A DNA stretch of 64,000 nt from CBDFGN01 sp965247065 (GTDB taxonomy: Bacteria > Bacteroidota > Bacteroidia > Cytophagales > Cyclobacteriaceae): positions 496,001-560,000 of the forward strand of contig CBDFGN010000006.1 of NCBI GenBank assembly GCA_965247065.1, given 5' to 3'. Positions 43,654 to 52,166 of the stretch are shown piece by piece. The notes beneath the pieces were generated by a model. It did not search any database and was not told the origin of the DNA. It saw only the letters and a list, made by a program, of their open reading frames with translations. Positions within the stretch are counted from its first letter, which is position 1, and each line of letters opens with the position of its first letter. A program made the translations under genes and the position numbers.

Positions 43654-44624
43654 ATGAAAAACAAGTTCCTGCTGAAAGCCTTGTTGATAGTATGCGTGAG
43701 CTGTGGCCGAGATCCCCAAACTCACTTTGGACCACACGGTGCCCTTCCAGAGGTCACTCGGGTAGAAAAACAACCTTTAACCTCCCATGTGCAGCGCTTG
43801 GTAAAACAGCTCGATTTCCTGGGCTCACCAATAGACAGGGAAGCGGAAGACGAGCTCTCATCGGTGGTGGATATGGAGGACAGTCTTGCAGTGCTTAGAA
43901 TCCAGGAGATCCTGGATCCGTATTGCCTTCTTGGGGTCCATATAAACCCAGAATCCAGGGTGAAGGTTCTTCCTGGACCCGCCCATCCTAAATTGTATGA
44001 GAGAGGGTCTCGCCGGTTCTTGGTTAAGATCCACAATGAGGCGGGCGTTACGGCCCAATTGAATTTAAGGTATACCGGGGGTGACCCGGATGATCCCCAG
44101 GATCACGACAATCATCCCCAGATGTCGGCCGAGAACGATGCCCTGTTCCATGCAAAGATCTACCTGCCGGCAATCTCCTGGTATCATTCTCCGGGAAAGT
44201 ATCCGCTGAATGGACTGGAGTTGAACTACGCTATACTGGACGTGTATTGCCGTGACGAGGGCAAGAGGGAAACCACCTTTTCCTTTGATGTAGGACAGGG
44301 AACTCAGGATCTGGGCTTTAGAGCCGAGTTGCCGGTTTTGTTCACAGTTGAACCCAGCTTTCCGCTAACATTCGCAGACGTGACAGCTGAAAGTGGTGAA
44401 GCAGTAATGGCAAAATTTGTAATCCGGGATGAGAAAAACAGGATTTATCCACCTCAGTCTCAGCGAATACCACCCGATTTCTGGTTTCATCCTCAAGTAT
44501 ACCGCACGAGTGGTGATCAAGTAAGTCTACCCAAGGGACAATATACCGTAGTTTACGGCCGAGGACCGGAATATGATCTGCAGGCCAGGATGATCCAAGT
44601 AACGGATGCCCCGGTAAGCGATTT
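43654..44624 (+). pseudogene. CehA/McbA-like metallohydrolase gene, 5' part (split by IS110)
   Basis: Lipoprotein start (MKNKFLLKALLIVCVSCGRD), about 323 codons up to VTDAPVSDF. Contains the extracellular N-terminal region of this family (LDPYCLLGVHINPESRVKV, FLVKIHNEAGVTAQL, YLPAISWYHSPGKYPLNGLE, YTVVYGRGPEYD). The frame is then cut by the IS110-family element; joining GATTT (44620-44624) to GCCCTG at 45898 restores SDFALKRWVDP. Without the downstream half there is no metal site, so the product is inactive. As written, the reading frame runs on into IS sequence to 44751. Confidence 0.85.
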
Positions 44625-44631
44625 CTATGGA

Positions 44632-45639
44632 TCAAGCAAGAGTCAGGGTATATGTTTTTTCATATTTTCTGGTTTCTCGGACTACAGCAAAAACTCTATG
44701 AATAAGTTTGTTCCGGATCGCATTCAACACCGACATTTTGTTTTTCCCTGATTCCACTTTCCGTTCATAATAATCCCTTAATTCCCCCGGATGAGTAACC
44801 GCTGACATGGCTGCCAGATGCAGGAGCTTTTTCATCTTCTTATTGGCCAGATGCGAAACTCGACTCCGGCCCCGGTAGCTGGTGCCGGATCGGTACTCGA
44901 AGGGCACTACCCCTGAGTAACAGGCAAACTTCTTGGCCTCAGTAAAGTCTTTGAACTCATTGGTAGTTGCAATGAAATGGGCTGCAATAGTAGATCCAAT
45001 GTTATCCACTGAAGTCACTTGCCCAAAGAGCTCATTTAAAGATTGATCGGATCGAATGAAATCATAAATTTTCAGATCCAAAGCCTTGAGCTTTTTCTCC
45101 ATGTTAGCTAGTACCGGTTTGAGGGTAGTTTTCTGAAGTTGCATCACATCATCATCCACAAAACCACAGGCCTCCTTTAAAGGAGTTGCCAACTGCAGTT
45201 TAGTCTTGAGCAGTCGTTCTCTGAGTGATAGCATGAACTTTAAATTGCGGATTTTCTTTCGAGAAGGCTTCCATAACTGGGCTTTGTCCTGGTTTCGACA
45301 GGCATATTGAGCGATTCGATAGGAATCCACCTGATCGTTCTTTCCTCTCAAAACACCCAGGGATTGTTTGATCTGCCGGGCCGATTCCAGCCACACATTG
45401 AGCTGCTGTTTTTCAAAGTAATTGAGCAGATGATTGTTATAGATCCCAGTGAATTCCAGGCAAAACAAAACCTGGTCAGGCTGGTAGCCAGGCAGCTGCA
45501 TAAGTCTCTTGATAAAACTCTTAATCCCTTTCAGACTATTAGCAGTTCTTAGGTGAAACAACCTGTGACTATTTTGTACTACCGTAAAATCAAGGGTTGA
45601 CTTTGAAACATCAATGCCCACGAAATAATTGAAATTCAT
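44632..45639 (-). CDS. IS110-family transposase (DEDD, Tnp_20)
   Basis: 335 aa from the ATG at 45639 (MNFNYFVGIDVSKSTLDF). RuvC-like DEDD domain: Asp in GIDVSK, Glu in FCLEFTGIY, Asp residues in GKNDQVDSYRIAQYA. C-terminal Tnp_20 part: VTSVDNIGSTIAAHFIA, FACYSGVVPFEYRSGTS, MKKLLHLAAMSAVTHP (region of the catalytic Ser). Frame intact, so likely active. Confidence 0.92.
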   Translation of the reverse strand: MNFNYFVGIDVSKSTLDFTVVQNSHRLFHLRTANSLKGIKSFIKRLMQLPGYQPDQVLFCLEFTGIYNNHLLNYFEKQQLNVWLESARQIKQSLGVLRGKNDQVDSYRIAQYACRNQDKAQLWKPSRKKIRNLKFMLSLRERLLKTKLQLATPLKEACGFVDDDVMQLQKTTLKPVLANMEKKLKALDLKIYDFIRSDQSLNELFGQVTSVDNIGSTIAAHFIATTNEFKDFTEAKKFACYSGVVPFEYRSGTSYRGRSRVSHLANKKMKKLLHLAAMSAVTHPGELRDYYERKVESGKNKMSVLNAIRNKLIHRVFAVVRETRKYEKTYTLTLA

Positions 45640-45675
45640 AACTTTACCATTAAGACTTATCAAGTGGGTTAACAT

Positions 45676-45890
45676 TTTTGAACACGATCAAAACCTTACT
45701 AATGGGTCTAGTCCCAAATTTCTATTTGATGCTTGTTCAAAAAAGCTGGCAGAGGATTGAATCGCGAGATAGGTCGCAAACCTAGGCCTTTGCATAATTC
45801 GCCTCTGCCAGTGTTAACTCATGACCGCCTTGGTCACCTCATAAAAATAAACCTTGATTCTTGGAATAATCCTAGAGGCCTAATCTAAAG
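45676..45890 (-). ncRNA. Candidate IS110 bridge RNA
   Basis: Noncoding left end upstream of the transposase. A perfect 10-bp stem CTGGCAGAGG / CCTCTGCCAG (45746-45755 with 45802-45811) encloses a 46-nt loop; a TGACC/GGTCA hairpin lies nearer the element end (about 45823-45837). On the transcript the loop holds GCAAA on its 5' side and GCGATT on its 3' side, matching the left target half and the complement of the right target half at this insertion, in the order expected for target guides. Known for IS621-type elements; inferred here. Confidence 0.45.
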
Positions 45891-45896
45891 GTCCTT

Positions 45897-47226
45897 TGCC
45901 CTGAAACGATGGGTAGATCCCAGTTCTTTTGGCTATTGGTCGGGTGACCATCATATTCATGCGGCCGGCTGCGCCCACTATACAATCCCAACTGAAGGCG
46001 TCCTCCCTAAAGACATGATGAACCACATTCTGGGCGAGGATCTGAAGGTAGGTAGCGTATTGACCTGGGGACCGGGGTTTGATTATCAAAAGCAGTTCTT
46101 TACTGGCGACACCCATCCGAATTCAGTTTATCCCTATACCATGCGCTACGACGTCGAAGTTTCTGGATTCGGTTCTCACCAGTCGGGTCATCTTGTTTTA
46201 CTCCGGCTCCAGCAACAGATCTATCCGGGTGGGGACTCTAAGGATCACTGGCCTACGTTGGGGCTCAACACACTGAAGTGGGCTCAAAAACAGGGTGCCG
46301 TGTGTGGGCCGGCTCATTCGGGATTTGGTATCAATGTAGATAGTGATCAATTACCCAATTATGTGGTACCTCCTTATAACAGCATTGGGGCCAACGAGTA
46401 CGTTGTGGATGTTACTCATTTGGTGGAAGGTCCTGACGGTGATTTGGTGCCGGCGGTGGATTTTATTTCCACAGGCGATACTTGGCCGGTGGCTGAATTG
46501 AACATGTGGTACCATACTTTGAACTGCGGTTTCAAAACCCGGATCAGCGGCGAAACCGATTTTCCGTGTATCACCGGAGCCAGGGTGGGAATCTGGCGAT
46601 CTTACGTCCGCTTGGAGGACAACCTAGATTATGAAAGCTGGTGCGAGGGAATCAGCAGGGGCAGCAATTACGTTTCCGACGGCTTCAGTCACTTGCTGGA
46701 TTTTGAGGTAAGTGGAGTCAGAAACGGGGATGGCAATAGCATCGTCAGTTTGGCAAAACCGGGATCGGTAAAAGTAAAAGTCAAGGCCGTGGCCCGTTCA
46801 GAGGTTGACCTGGTCCATTTTAAGAAATTGTTCGTAGACCATGCACCCTGGAGCATAAACAATGTGCCCGAGATAAAGCAAGGCAAGGTAAAAGTTGAGA
46901 TTGTCGTAAATGGCGAACCTCGAGCAACTCAGATCGTCGATGCCTTTGGCGAGATCGAGGAACTGCAGTTCGATCTGGCTATAGAAAGGAGTAGCTGGGT
47001 TGCAGCGAGGATTTTTCCATCTTCCCACACTAATCCGGTCTGGGTGGAGGTTGATAAACAACCAGTGAGAGCGAATCTAAAAAGTGCCCAGTGGTGCTTG
47101 AAGGGAGTGGAACAATGCTGGCAGGAAAAGCAACAATTCTATGATGCCGACGAGATGGCGGATGCCGTGGCTGCTTACGACCATGCCCGCGAGGTGTATA
47201 AACAGATCATCAAGGAAAGCCTTTAG
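45897..47226 (+). pseudogene. CehA/McbA-like metallohydrolase gene, 3' part (split by IS110)
   Basis: Resumes with ALKRWVDPSSFGYWSGDHHI, HAAGCAHYTIPTEGVLP (PHP-type metal motif with the HxH), then GEDLKVGSVLTWGPGFDYQK, YDVEVSGFGSHQSGHLVLL, GPAHSGFG, ISGETDFPCITGARVG and YESWCEGISRGSNYVSDG. These identify the CehA/McbA family of secreted metallohydrolases. An ATG at 46015 could start a truncated product but would drop the first metal ligands. About 443 codons remain. Confidence 0.87.
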
Positions 47227-47312
47227 AGCTCAGTTGTACCCTATTAGTTCTAAAGCACTTGAGTAAAAATCCTCGAAACGGCTATCAAGAAAGGAATTCA
47301 AGTTTTGATCAA

Positions 47313-47855
47313 CTAGGATCTAGCCATTTGCACTAGGATGTTTACCGTTCTCCAATTCCTAGTGGTGGCTCGGACCTTAAGTTTGCTTTCAAAAAAGTTG
47401 TTGTTCATTTTGGCCTTACCATATCCATTAGGGGCATAAAGGTACAAGTCTGCCTTGCGCAGTAACCATTTTTCGGGGCTGTAATCAAGAGCCTTCAGAG
47501 CTTCAACCCGGGACGTCGATGGGACTTCGGCTAAAAAGGTCACTAACACCTTCTTGGCATCTTTTTCTGCCTCCTTTTGAAACGGATTATTCCCCAGCGT
47601 CTCCTCCAACTGATCCGGAGTTTTGACAATTACCGGTACCTCAAAGCCGTATTCTTCCCAGATCTTCGCCTGGATGAGATTCTGCAATCTATACGGCGCG
47701 CTCCTGCTACAATTGAATACAATATTTCCGCTCTGAATGTAGGTTCGGACATTACCAAAGTCTAATTCCCGGAGGTAGGATCTTAGATCATCCATATTGA
47801 TCAGCTTCTGACCGCTGACGTTTATGCCTCTAAGCATGGCTATGAAGGTTTCCAT
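47313..47855 (-). CDS. DUF1697-family protein
   Basis: 180 aa, full-length DUF1697: METFIAMLRGINVSGQKLIN, LDFGNVRTYIQSGNIVFN, FEVPVIVKTPDQLEETLGNNPF, ATTRNWRTVNILVQMA. A common, small, uncharacterised alpha/beta protein. Monocistronic in appearance. Confidence 0.92.
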   Translation of the reverse strand: METFIAMLRGINVSGQKLINMDDLRSYLRELDFGNVRTYIQSGNIVFNCSRSAPYRLQNLIQAKIWEEYGFEVPVIVKTPDQLEETLGNNPFQKEAEKDAKKVLVTFLAEVPSTSRVEALKALDYSPEKWLLRKADLYLYAPNGYGKAKMNNNFFESKLKVRATTRNWRTVNILVQMARS

Positions 47856-47945
47856 ATTAATTTGATGCTCGGAGATTTACTTTGGAATTGATCCGGAGTC
47901 ATTTATGGCTGGGCTTGCCTTGGAAAAAGGGCCAATTCAAGTTCC

Positions 47946-48470
47946 TCACGGTTCAGAAATCCGGAACGATGCCGCCATTTTTCGGAAGTCTACAAAGTAG
48001 AGTTCCTGATTCTTTTTCAAGGTCCAACAAAGTATTTGAGCGTAGTGATCCCGGGTTTCGACCACGGTCAATAGGTAGGCAATTTCCACCTGGTCAAAGG
48101 GAGCGATTATTTCACTTTGCAGAGCCGGGTTTCCATTAACCTCCAATTCCTGGACCTCACCAACTTCAGTACTACCGGCGCTCAAGGGTTCCTCGACCAA
48201 GTCGTAGTAATCTCTGATGCCACCTAGTGTAGCACCAAGATTGGCAAAAAGATCCTTCGGTTCGATGATTACCAGTGAATAGGTTTCCTTGGCGGTATTT
48301 TGCAACTGAAGATCGGCGTCGTCATTCAACTGGTAGGTTCTGGACATAAAATCTGGCTTGGAAAAATAATACATGTAGCCATACCTGTTCTCAGAAAGAG
48401 CGTTTTGAGCGTATATGCCCAATGCCAGGTGGGTCAGAAGGATAAGGTGAAGCATTGACTTCAACATCAC
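47946..48470 (-). CDS. Exported protein of unknown function (PsbP-like character)
   Basis: 174 aa with a signal peptide (SMLHLILLTHLALGIYAQ). Mature part has YSLVIIEPKDLFANLG, EVQELEVNGNPALQSE and YLLTVVETRDHYAQILCWTL, then KMAASFR: the layout of PsbP-like/DUF1795-type proteins (damage-response or lipoprotein-like), but I only call it exported. Next to the candidate origin region. Confidence 0.65.
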   Translation of the reverse strand: MMLKSMLHLILLTHLALGIYAQNALSENRYGYMYYFSKPDFMSRTYQLNDDADLQLQNTAKETYSLVIIEPKDLFANLGATLGGIRDYYDLVEEPLSAGSTEVGEVQELEVNGNPALQSEIIAPFDQVEIAYLLTVVETRDHYAQILCWTLKKNQELYFVDFRKMAASFRISEP

Positions 48471-49008
48471 AGAACATTTTAGAGTTTTGAATCATGAACC
48501 TTGCTTAAGTCACATCGGCGGCTTATGGTTCGCTGAAAAGAACAAGGCTATAAAACAGTAAAGCGGAACCGCTTTCTTTCGAATTCGATTCCGCTTCCGT
48601 CTCATAGCAACCGTAGCTCCTGCAAGCCGCCAAGTTACAGTTCAAAAGCTTCGTCCTAGTCTTCTGTCCCTCTCGGTCCAGCTTCCTTGAGATTCATACT
48701 CCGTAATGGGTCTTACTTTTGCAAGCGAGTCCCACAAGAGTAAGGCTTTCACCTGCCTTTTAATCTCTCACTTGATGATTCTAATGTAATGGTTCGATTA
48801 CTGTTTTCCAAAGGATTTCTTTCAGAACTTATCCACATTTTTTGAACAAGATATTCACCTAGTTATCCACACCCAATCTCTTCATCAAAGAGCGAAACAT
48901 AGGGTTTCGTTTTGGTTATCAACCAACTGTTGATAACCCGGAGCAACCTGGTTTTGGTGTGTCTTAGAATTTGGCTTACTTGCTTGCGGTTATCGTACTA
49001 AGCGCCTT
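48471..49008. other. Gene-free region with DnaA-box-like sites: candidate oriC
   Basis: About 540 bp without a gene. TTATCCACA occurs twice (48829-48837 and 48863-48871), a weaker TATTCACC between them, and a perfect 10-bp inverted repeat GGTTATCAAC / GTTGATAACC (48914-48923, 48929-48938) whose minus strand includes TTATCAACA. These equal or nearly equal the DnaA box TTATNCACA, clustered within 110 bp. Upstream, AAAGCGG/CCGCTTT (about 48562-48577) and CTTACTTTTG/CAAGAGTAAG (about 48714-48746) form further stems. No dnaA gene is adjacent, so the origin call is an inference. Confidence 0.45.
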
Positions 49009-49227
49009 ATGGAAGTTTTATTTTATCTGGCTGTTATGGGAGTTTTGGTCCTTGCTTTCCGACCACTTAAAGAAGCAGCGGCCTACAGGTTCCGTAATCC
49101 CAAGCTCGTGCTGGAGGGTTTGTTTTATGTTCTGCTTGGACTCCTGGCAATTTTCTATGGCTCCTGGTGGCCGCTGATCATAGCCGGGATTGTTGCCGTT
49201 ATCTTACACAGACAACGATCGAGGTAA
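49009..49227 (+). CDS. Small two-helix membrane protein
   Basis: 72 aa, ATG at 49009. Two membrane helices (VLFYLAVMGVLVLAFRPL and LVLEGLFYVLLGLLAIFYGS, with WWPLIIAGIVAVIL following) and a basic tail (HRQRSR). An overlapping frame at 48971-49177 has no such pattern. No family recognised. Confidence 0.6.
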   Translation: MEVLFYLAVMGVLVLAFRPLKEAAAYRFRNPKLVLEGLFYVLLGLLAIFYGSWWPLIIAGIVAVILHRQRSR

Positions 49228-49276
49228 AACATTTTAGGCCTTGATTTGGTTAATAAAGCGAGGTTCTAGCTTTTCC

Positions 49277-49882
49277 ATGTCGACAAAATCTGATCGCTAC
49301 ATTCCTTTATTTCCACTTCCTGTACTTCTGTTTCCGGAGGAGGAGATGCCTTTGCATATTTTTGAGCCCCGATACAAACAGCTAATCAAGGATTGTATCC
49401 ATAATCGGAGTTCGTTCGGGATTCCCTACGTGCGGGGATCATTCCTCGAGAAATTTGGGTCTGAAGTGAACTTAAGAAGAGTTATCAAAACCTATCACGA
49501 CGATTCTATGGATATCAGCGTTGAAGCATTCAATCTGGTCAAGATTACCCATTTCGACGAGGTAATGGCTGAGAAGCAATATGGAGCTGGAAATGTTGAA
49601 GATTTTCCCCAACCAGATTTGCCGGTTCCAGGATCTACCCGGGATAGGTACCTGGAATTTCAAAGAAGATTCAATGGAGAGGAAGTTTCAGCCGTGGATC
49701 TCGAGAATTTGACCGCCCTGCAATTGGCTGCCGGGGCTGGATTCAGCTACGACCAGAAGCTTGAAATATTGAACCTGCAGCACTCCGAAGACCAGCACCT
49801 CTATGTCCACCGGGAGCTGCAATTGTTATACAAAATCCGTGAAATGGAGGAAGGATCGATTGGCAAATTCCATTTGAACTAG
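49277..49882 (+). CDS. LON substrate-binding-domain protein
   Basis: 201 aa from the ATG at 49277. Stand-alone LON N-terminal domain: YIPLFPLPVLLFPEEEMPLHIFEPRYKQLI is the classic start (F-P-L..v.fP...lpL.IFEpRY), then FGIPYVRG and a helical C-terminal part (LENLTALQLAAGAGFSYDQK). No ATPase or protease domain, so not Lon itself; such proteins are thought to bind substrates or chaperone. Starts 49 bp after the small membrane gene. Confidence 0.85.
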   Translation: MSTKSDRYIPLFPLPVLLFPEEEMPLHIFEPRYKQLIKDCIHNRSSFGIPYVRGSFLEKFGSEVNLRRVIKTYHDDSMDISVEAFNLVKITHFDEVMAEKQYGAGNVEDFPQPDLPVPGSTRDRYLEFQRRFNGEEVSAVDLENLTALQLAAGAGFSYDQKLEILNLQHSEDQHLYVHRELQLLYKIREMEEGSIGKFHLN

Positions 49883-49890
49883 ATTAAACT

Positions 49891-50628
49891 CTATTCGGCC
49901 TTCGCAAGGTTAGAGGGGACCTCCTCCAAAAAGGCCAATCGTCGAAAGCAAAAGTATTGCAGGTTGTGCAGGCGACCGGTAGATGCGGTGAATCCCCAGA
50001 TTACATCGGTTTTTCCTTCAAATATGTGATTTATTAGATCCTGGGTACCCTTGTAAACAACTTTGTTGTCCAGATAAACGGTTATTGCCTTGCCCTTTGG
50101 GTTCCAGCGGAATCTGAAATTGTGCAATCGGTCGTCCTCAAGATTGTAGTCGTTGTTTTCAGCATTCCAGTAGGCCGCATGAAAATTAACCCCATTTTCA
50201 AGGTAAGCAACATGATCAGAGCTGGGATCATTTTGTTGGAGGTTCTGATAGGTATCAAACTCCATCGCCACGGATGGTGCGATGTAATTTCCTCCTTCAT
50301 AAAACGGACTCCACCGCCCATAGCCGAGGCACTCACCGTACGTTCCATAGGCCTTGAATCCTCTTGGGTCGTCGTGAATTACGAAGGTGATTCCGTCGGC
50401 GCCAAGATCGTTTTTCTTTCCCAGGTAGATGTCAAATTCAATCTCAAAATACCGGCTTAGGTCCAGGTAAGTGGTACTGTAGGCAATTCCTTCGCTATAA
50501 GGCTGGTCACGCGTGAGCTGGATACAAGATCCTGACATGTGCTCGGCATCTCCCAAAAGGCTGAACTGAGCCGATACGGAAGAAGAAGAAATCACTAGAA
50601 CGCACAGGACATGTTGGAACAGCTTCAA
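49891..50628 (-). CDS. Secreted L-type (legume-type) lectin domain protein
   Basis: 245 aa: signal peptide (HVLCVLVISSSSVSAQF) and one L-type lectin domain: LGDAEHMSGSCIQLTRDQPY, FDIYLGKKNDLGADGITFVIHDD, PSVAMEFDTYQN (metal-site Asp), LHNFRFRWNPKGKAITVYLD, VIWGFTASTGRLHN. Bacteroidota often use such domains in cell-surface or gliding-linked proteins. Binds sugar, partner unknown. Confidence 0.87.
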   Translation of the reverse strand: MKLFQHVLCVLVISSSSVSAQFSLLGDAEHMSGSCIQLTRDQPYSEGIAYSTTYLDLSRYFEIEFDIYLGKKNDLGADGITFVIHDDPRGFKAYGTYGECLGYGRWSPFYEGGNYIAPSVAMEFDTYQNLQQNDPSSDHVAYLENGVNFHAAYWNAENNDYNLEDDRLHNFRFRWNPKGKAITVYLDNKVVYKGTQDLINHIFEGKTDVIWGFTASTGRLHNLQYFCFRRLAFLEEVPSNLAKAE

Positions 50629-50827
50629 GTCGGACTTTTATTAAATATAAAGAAAATTATGAGACCATCGATTATTTGTTATAACTGGAAATGTGGCGCT
50701 TGAGTTTAGCTCTTTGATCCAATGTTAGGTTAATAGGTAAATAATTGGACTCGGGAGGCCCTCAACTTGCTTGATCTGAGAAAGTTTGATATCTTCAACC
50801 CCGAAATCAAAGCATTAGGGCCTGCCT

Positions 50828-52138
50828 TTGAAATTCGTTATTACCATATTCCGGGTTGGTAGCAAACCCTCTATCCTAATCCAACTGCTAATTCTGTCTT
50901 GTTTTCTTTCTCTGACTAAGGCCCAGGATTCGGGAGTGATTGCCAACTATGTTGTGGTTGAAGTGTATATCAAGGATGATGATGCAACAGCAAGAATAGA
51001 GGTTTTGCGAGAGGAAGGTATCCAGGCAAGTTATATACGTTTTGGATATCCCGATCGAAGGGAACTTAGTTACGTGTACGTGTTCAGTTCTTCCGACTTA
51101 AGCTCCTCCCTGAGTGAGTCTCGACAATACCGTAGTAAGTCTGGATTCGAAGACACCTGGGTATTCCGGTTAAGGGAATCTGATGGCAGGGAGATTGAAA
51201 TTGTAGAGTTGGAAGCCTCCGCGTCAGCCGCTCAGCCTCAAGAAGCTGAAACTGTAAATCCGCCGGAATCGGAATCAGAATCCGATTTGTCCGGAGTTGG
51301 ACTGGAGTCAGGTTTGAGTGAGGAAGGCATGGAGGAAGAAATCCACCATGAAGAGGAAATGGACCATGAGGAGGAGGCTGAAGATTTAGCGGTCTTGGCA
51401 GAAGGAGCCGATCCGGATGATTACCAAAAATTGTTCTTTCGCTCATTTTATAAGCGCAATGGAAGGAAGGTAGAAGCTACCATTAAGATAGTTGATGGCC
51501 AAAAATCCAGGCTGCTGACCAGCAAGCATTCTTATGAACTTATCAATTTCCTGAGGCGCAAGGATCCCGGATATCCTGTCCAAATCGTGTGTGAGGCATT
51601 TGGCTATAAAAAGGAAGTTCATGATATTAGCCTCACCTCGCCAATGAATGGCGACAATTCCGAGCATTTAGTTTCGAGTCTTGGAGATACTTTGGTGGTG
51701 GATTTTCCATTGTTTCGTCACAACATGGGGGATACTTTGGTGATGTTTAATGTTTTCTTCTACAATGACTCGAACATAATGAGGCCTAAGTCCAGTTACG
51801 AATTGCACGAGTTGCTGCAAATGATGCTCGATAATGAAGAATATCACATTGCCATTCACGGACATACCAACAGTAACCGGCGGGGCCGTATCGTCAAACT
51901 GAAACAGGGCGAACCGAACTTCTTTGAGGTGACCGACGAGAGTGTTCGGACTAACGGTAGTGCAAAAGAGCTTTCAAGGCTAAGGGCTGAAATTGTCAAG
52001 CAGTTTTTGATGGCTAAGGGGATAGAGTCTGAACGGATGCTGGTAGAAGGATGGGGAGGGAAACACATGCTGTATGAACATGATTCTCGCGAGGCGACTA
52101 AGAATGCCAGGGTCGAAGTGGTTGTATTGAAGGAGTAA
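50828..52138 (+). CDS. OmpA-family protein with acidic linker
   Basis: 436 aa: signal peptide (LIQLLILSCFLSLTKAQ), an N-terminal beta-alpha domain of about 90 residues (YVVVEVYIKDDDATARIEVL, SPOR-like in character), a strongly acidic linker (residues about 138-190, with EEEIHHEEEMDHEEEAEDL), a carboxypeptidase-regulatory-like strand region, and a C-terminal OmpA peptidoglycan-binding domain: YHIAIHGHTNSNRRGRI, LSRLRAEIVKQFLMAKGI, RMLVEGWGG, ARVEVVVLKE. The start appears to be TTG at 50828. Likely tethers outer membrane to cell wall. Confidence 0.82.
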   Translation: MKFVITIFRVGSKPSILIQLLILSCFLSLTKAQDSGVIANYVVVEVYIKDDDATARIEVLREEGIQASYIRFGYPDRRELSYVYVFSSSDLSSSLSESRQYRSKSGFEDTWVFRLRESDGREIEIVELEASASAAQPQEAETVNPPESESESDLSGVGLESGLSEEGMEEEIHHEEEMDHEEEAEDLAVLAEGADPDDYQKLFFRSFYKRNGRKVEATIKIVDGQKSRLLTSKHSYELINFLRRKDPGYPVQIVCEAFGYKKEVHDISLTSPMNGDNSEHLVSSLGDTLVVDFPLFRHNMGDTLVMFNVFFYNDSNIMRPKSSYELHELLQMMLDNEEYHIAIHGHTNSNRRGRIVKLKQGEPNFFEVTDESVRTNGSAKELSRLRAEIVKQFLMAKGIESERMLVEGWGGKHMLYEHDSREATKNARVEVVVLKE

Positions 52139-52166
52139 CGAATCCCTGAAACAGATCCACAAAGGA

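Larger units (their letters stand above)
44625..45896 (-). mobile_element. IS110-family insertion sequence
   Basis: About 1,272 bp; exact ends are ambiguous by 3 bp because TTT occurs at both junctions. No terminal inverted repeats or longer target duplication, as expected for IS110. The transposase stop lies about 8 bp from one end, and about 257 noncoding bp precede its ATG at the other, matching the long-left-end/short-right-end layout of IS110 elements that encode a bridge RNA. Confidence 0.82.

Noticed and set aside
43654..44751. 365-codon lipoprotein as an intact gene
   Set aside because: The last 40 or so codons lie in the IS110 element; the host protein is interrupted at about 44624.
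48971..49177. 68-codon frame with many Trp and Leu
   Set aside because: Overlaps the better two-helix membrane protein at 49009-49227 in a different frame; its composition looks like a frame shadow of that gene.
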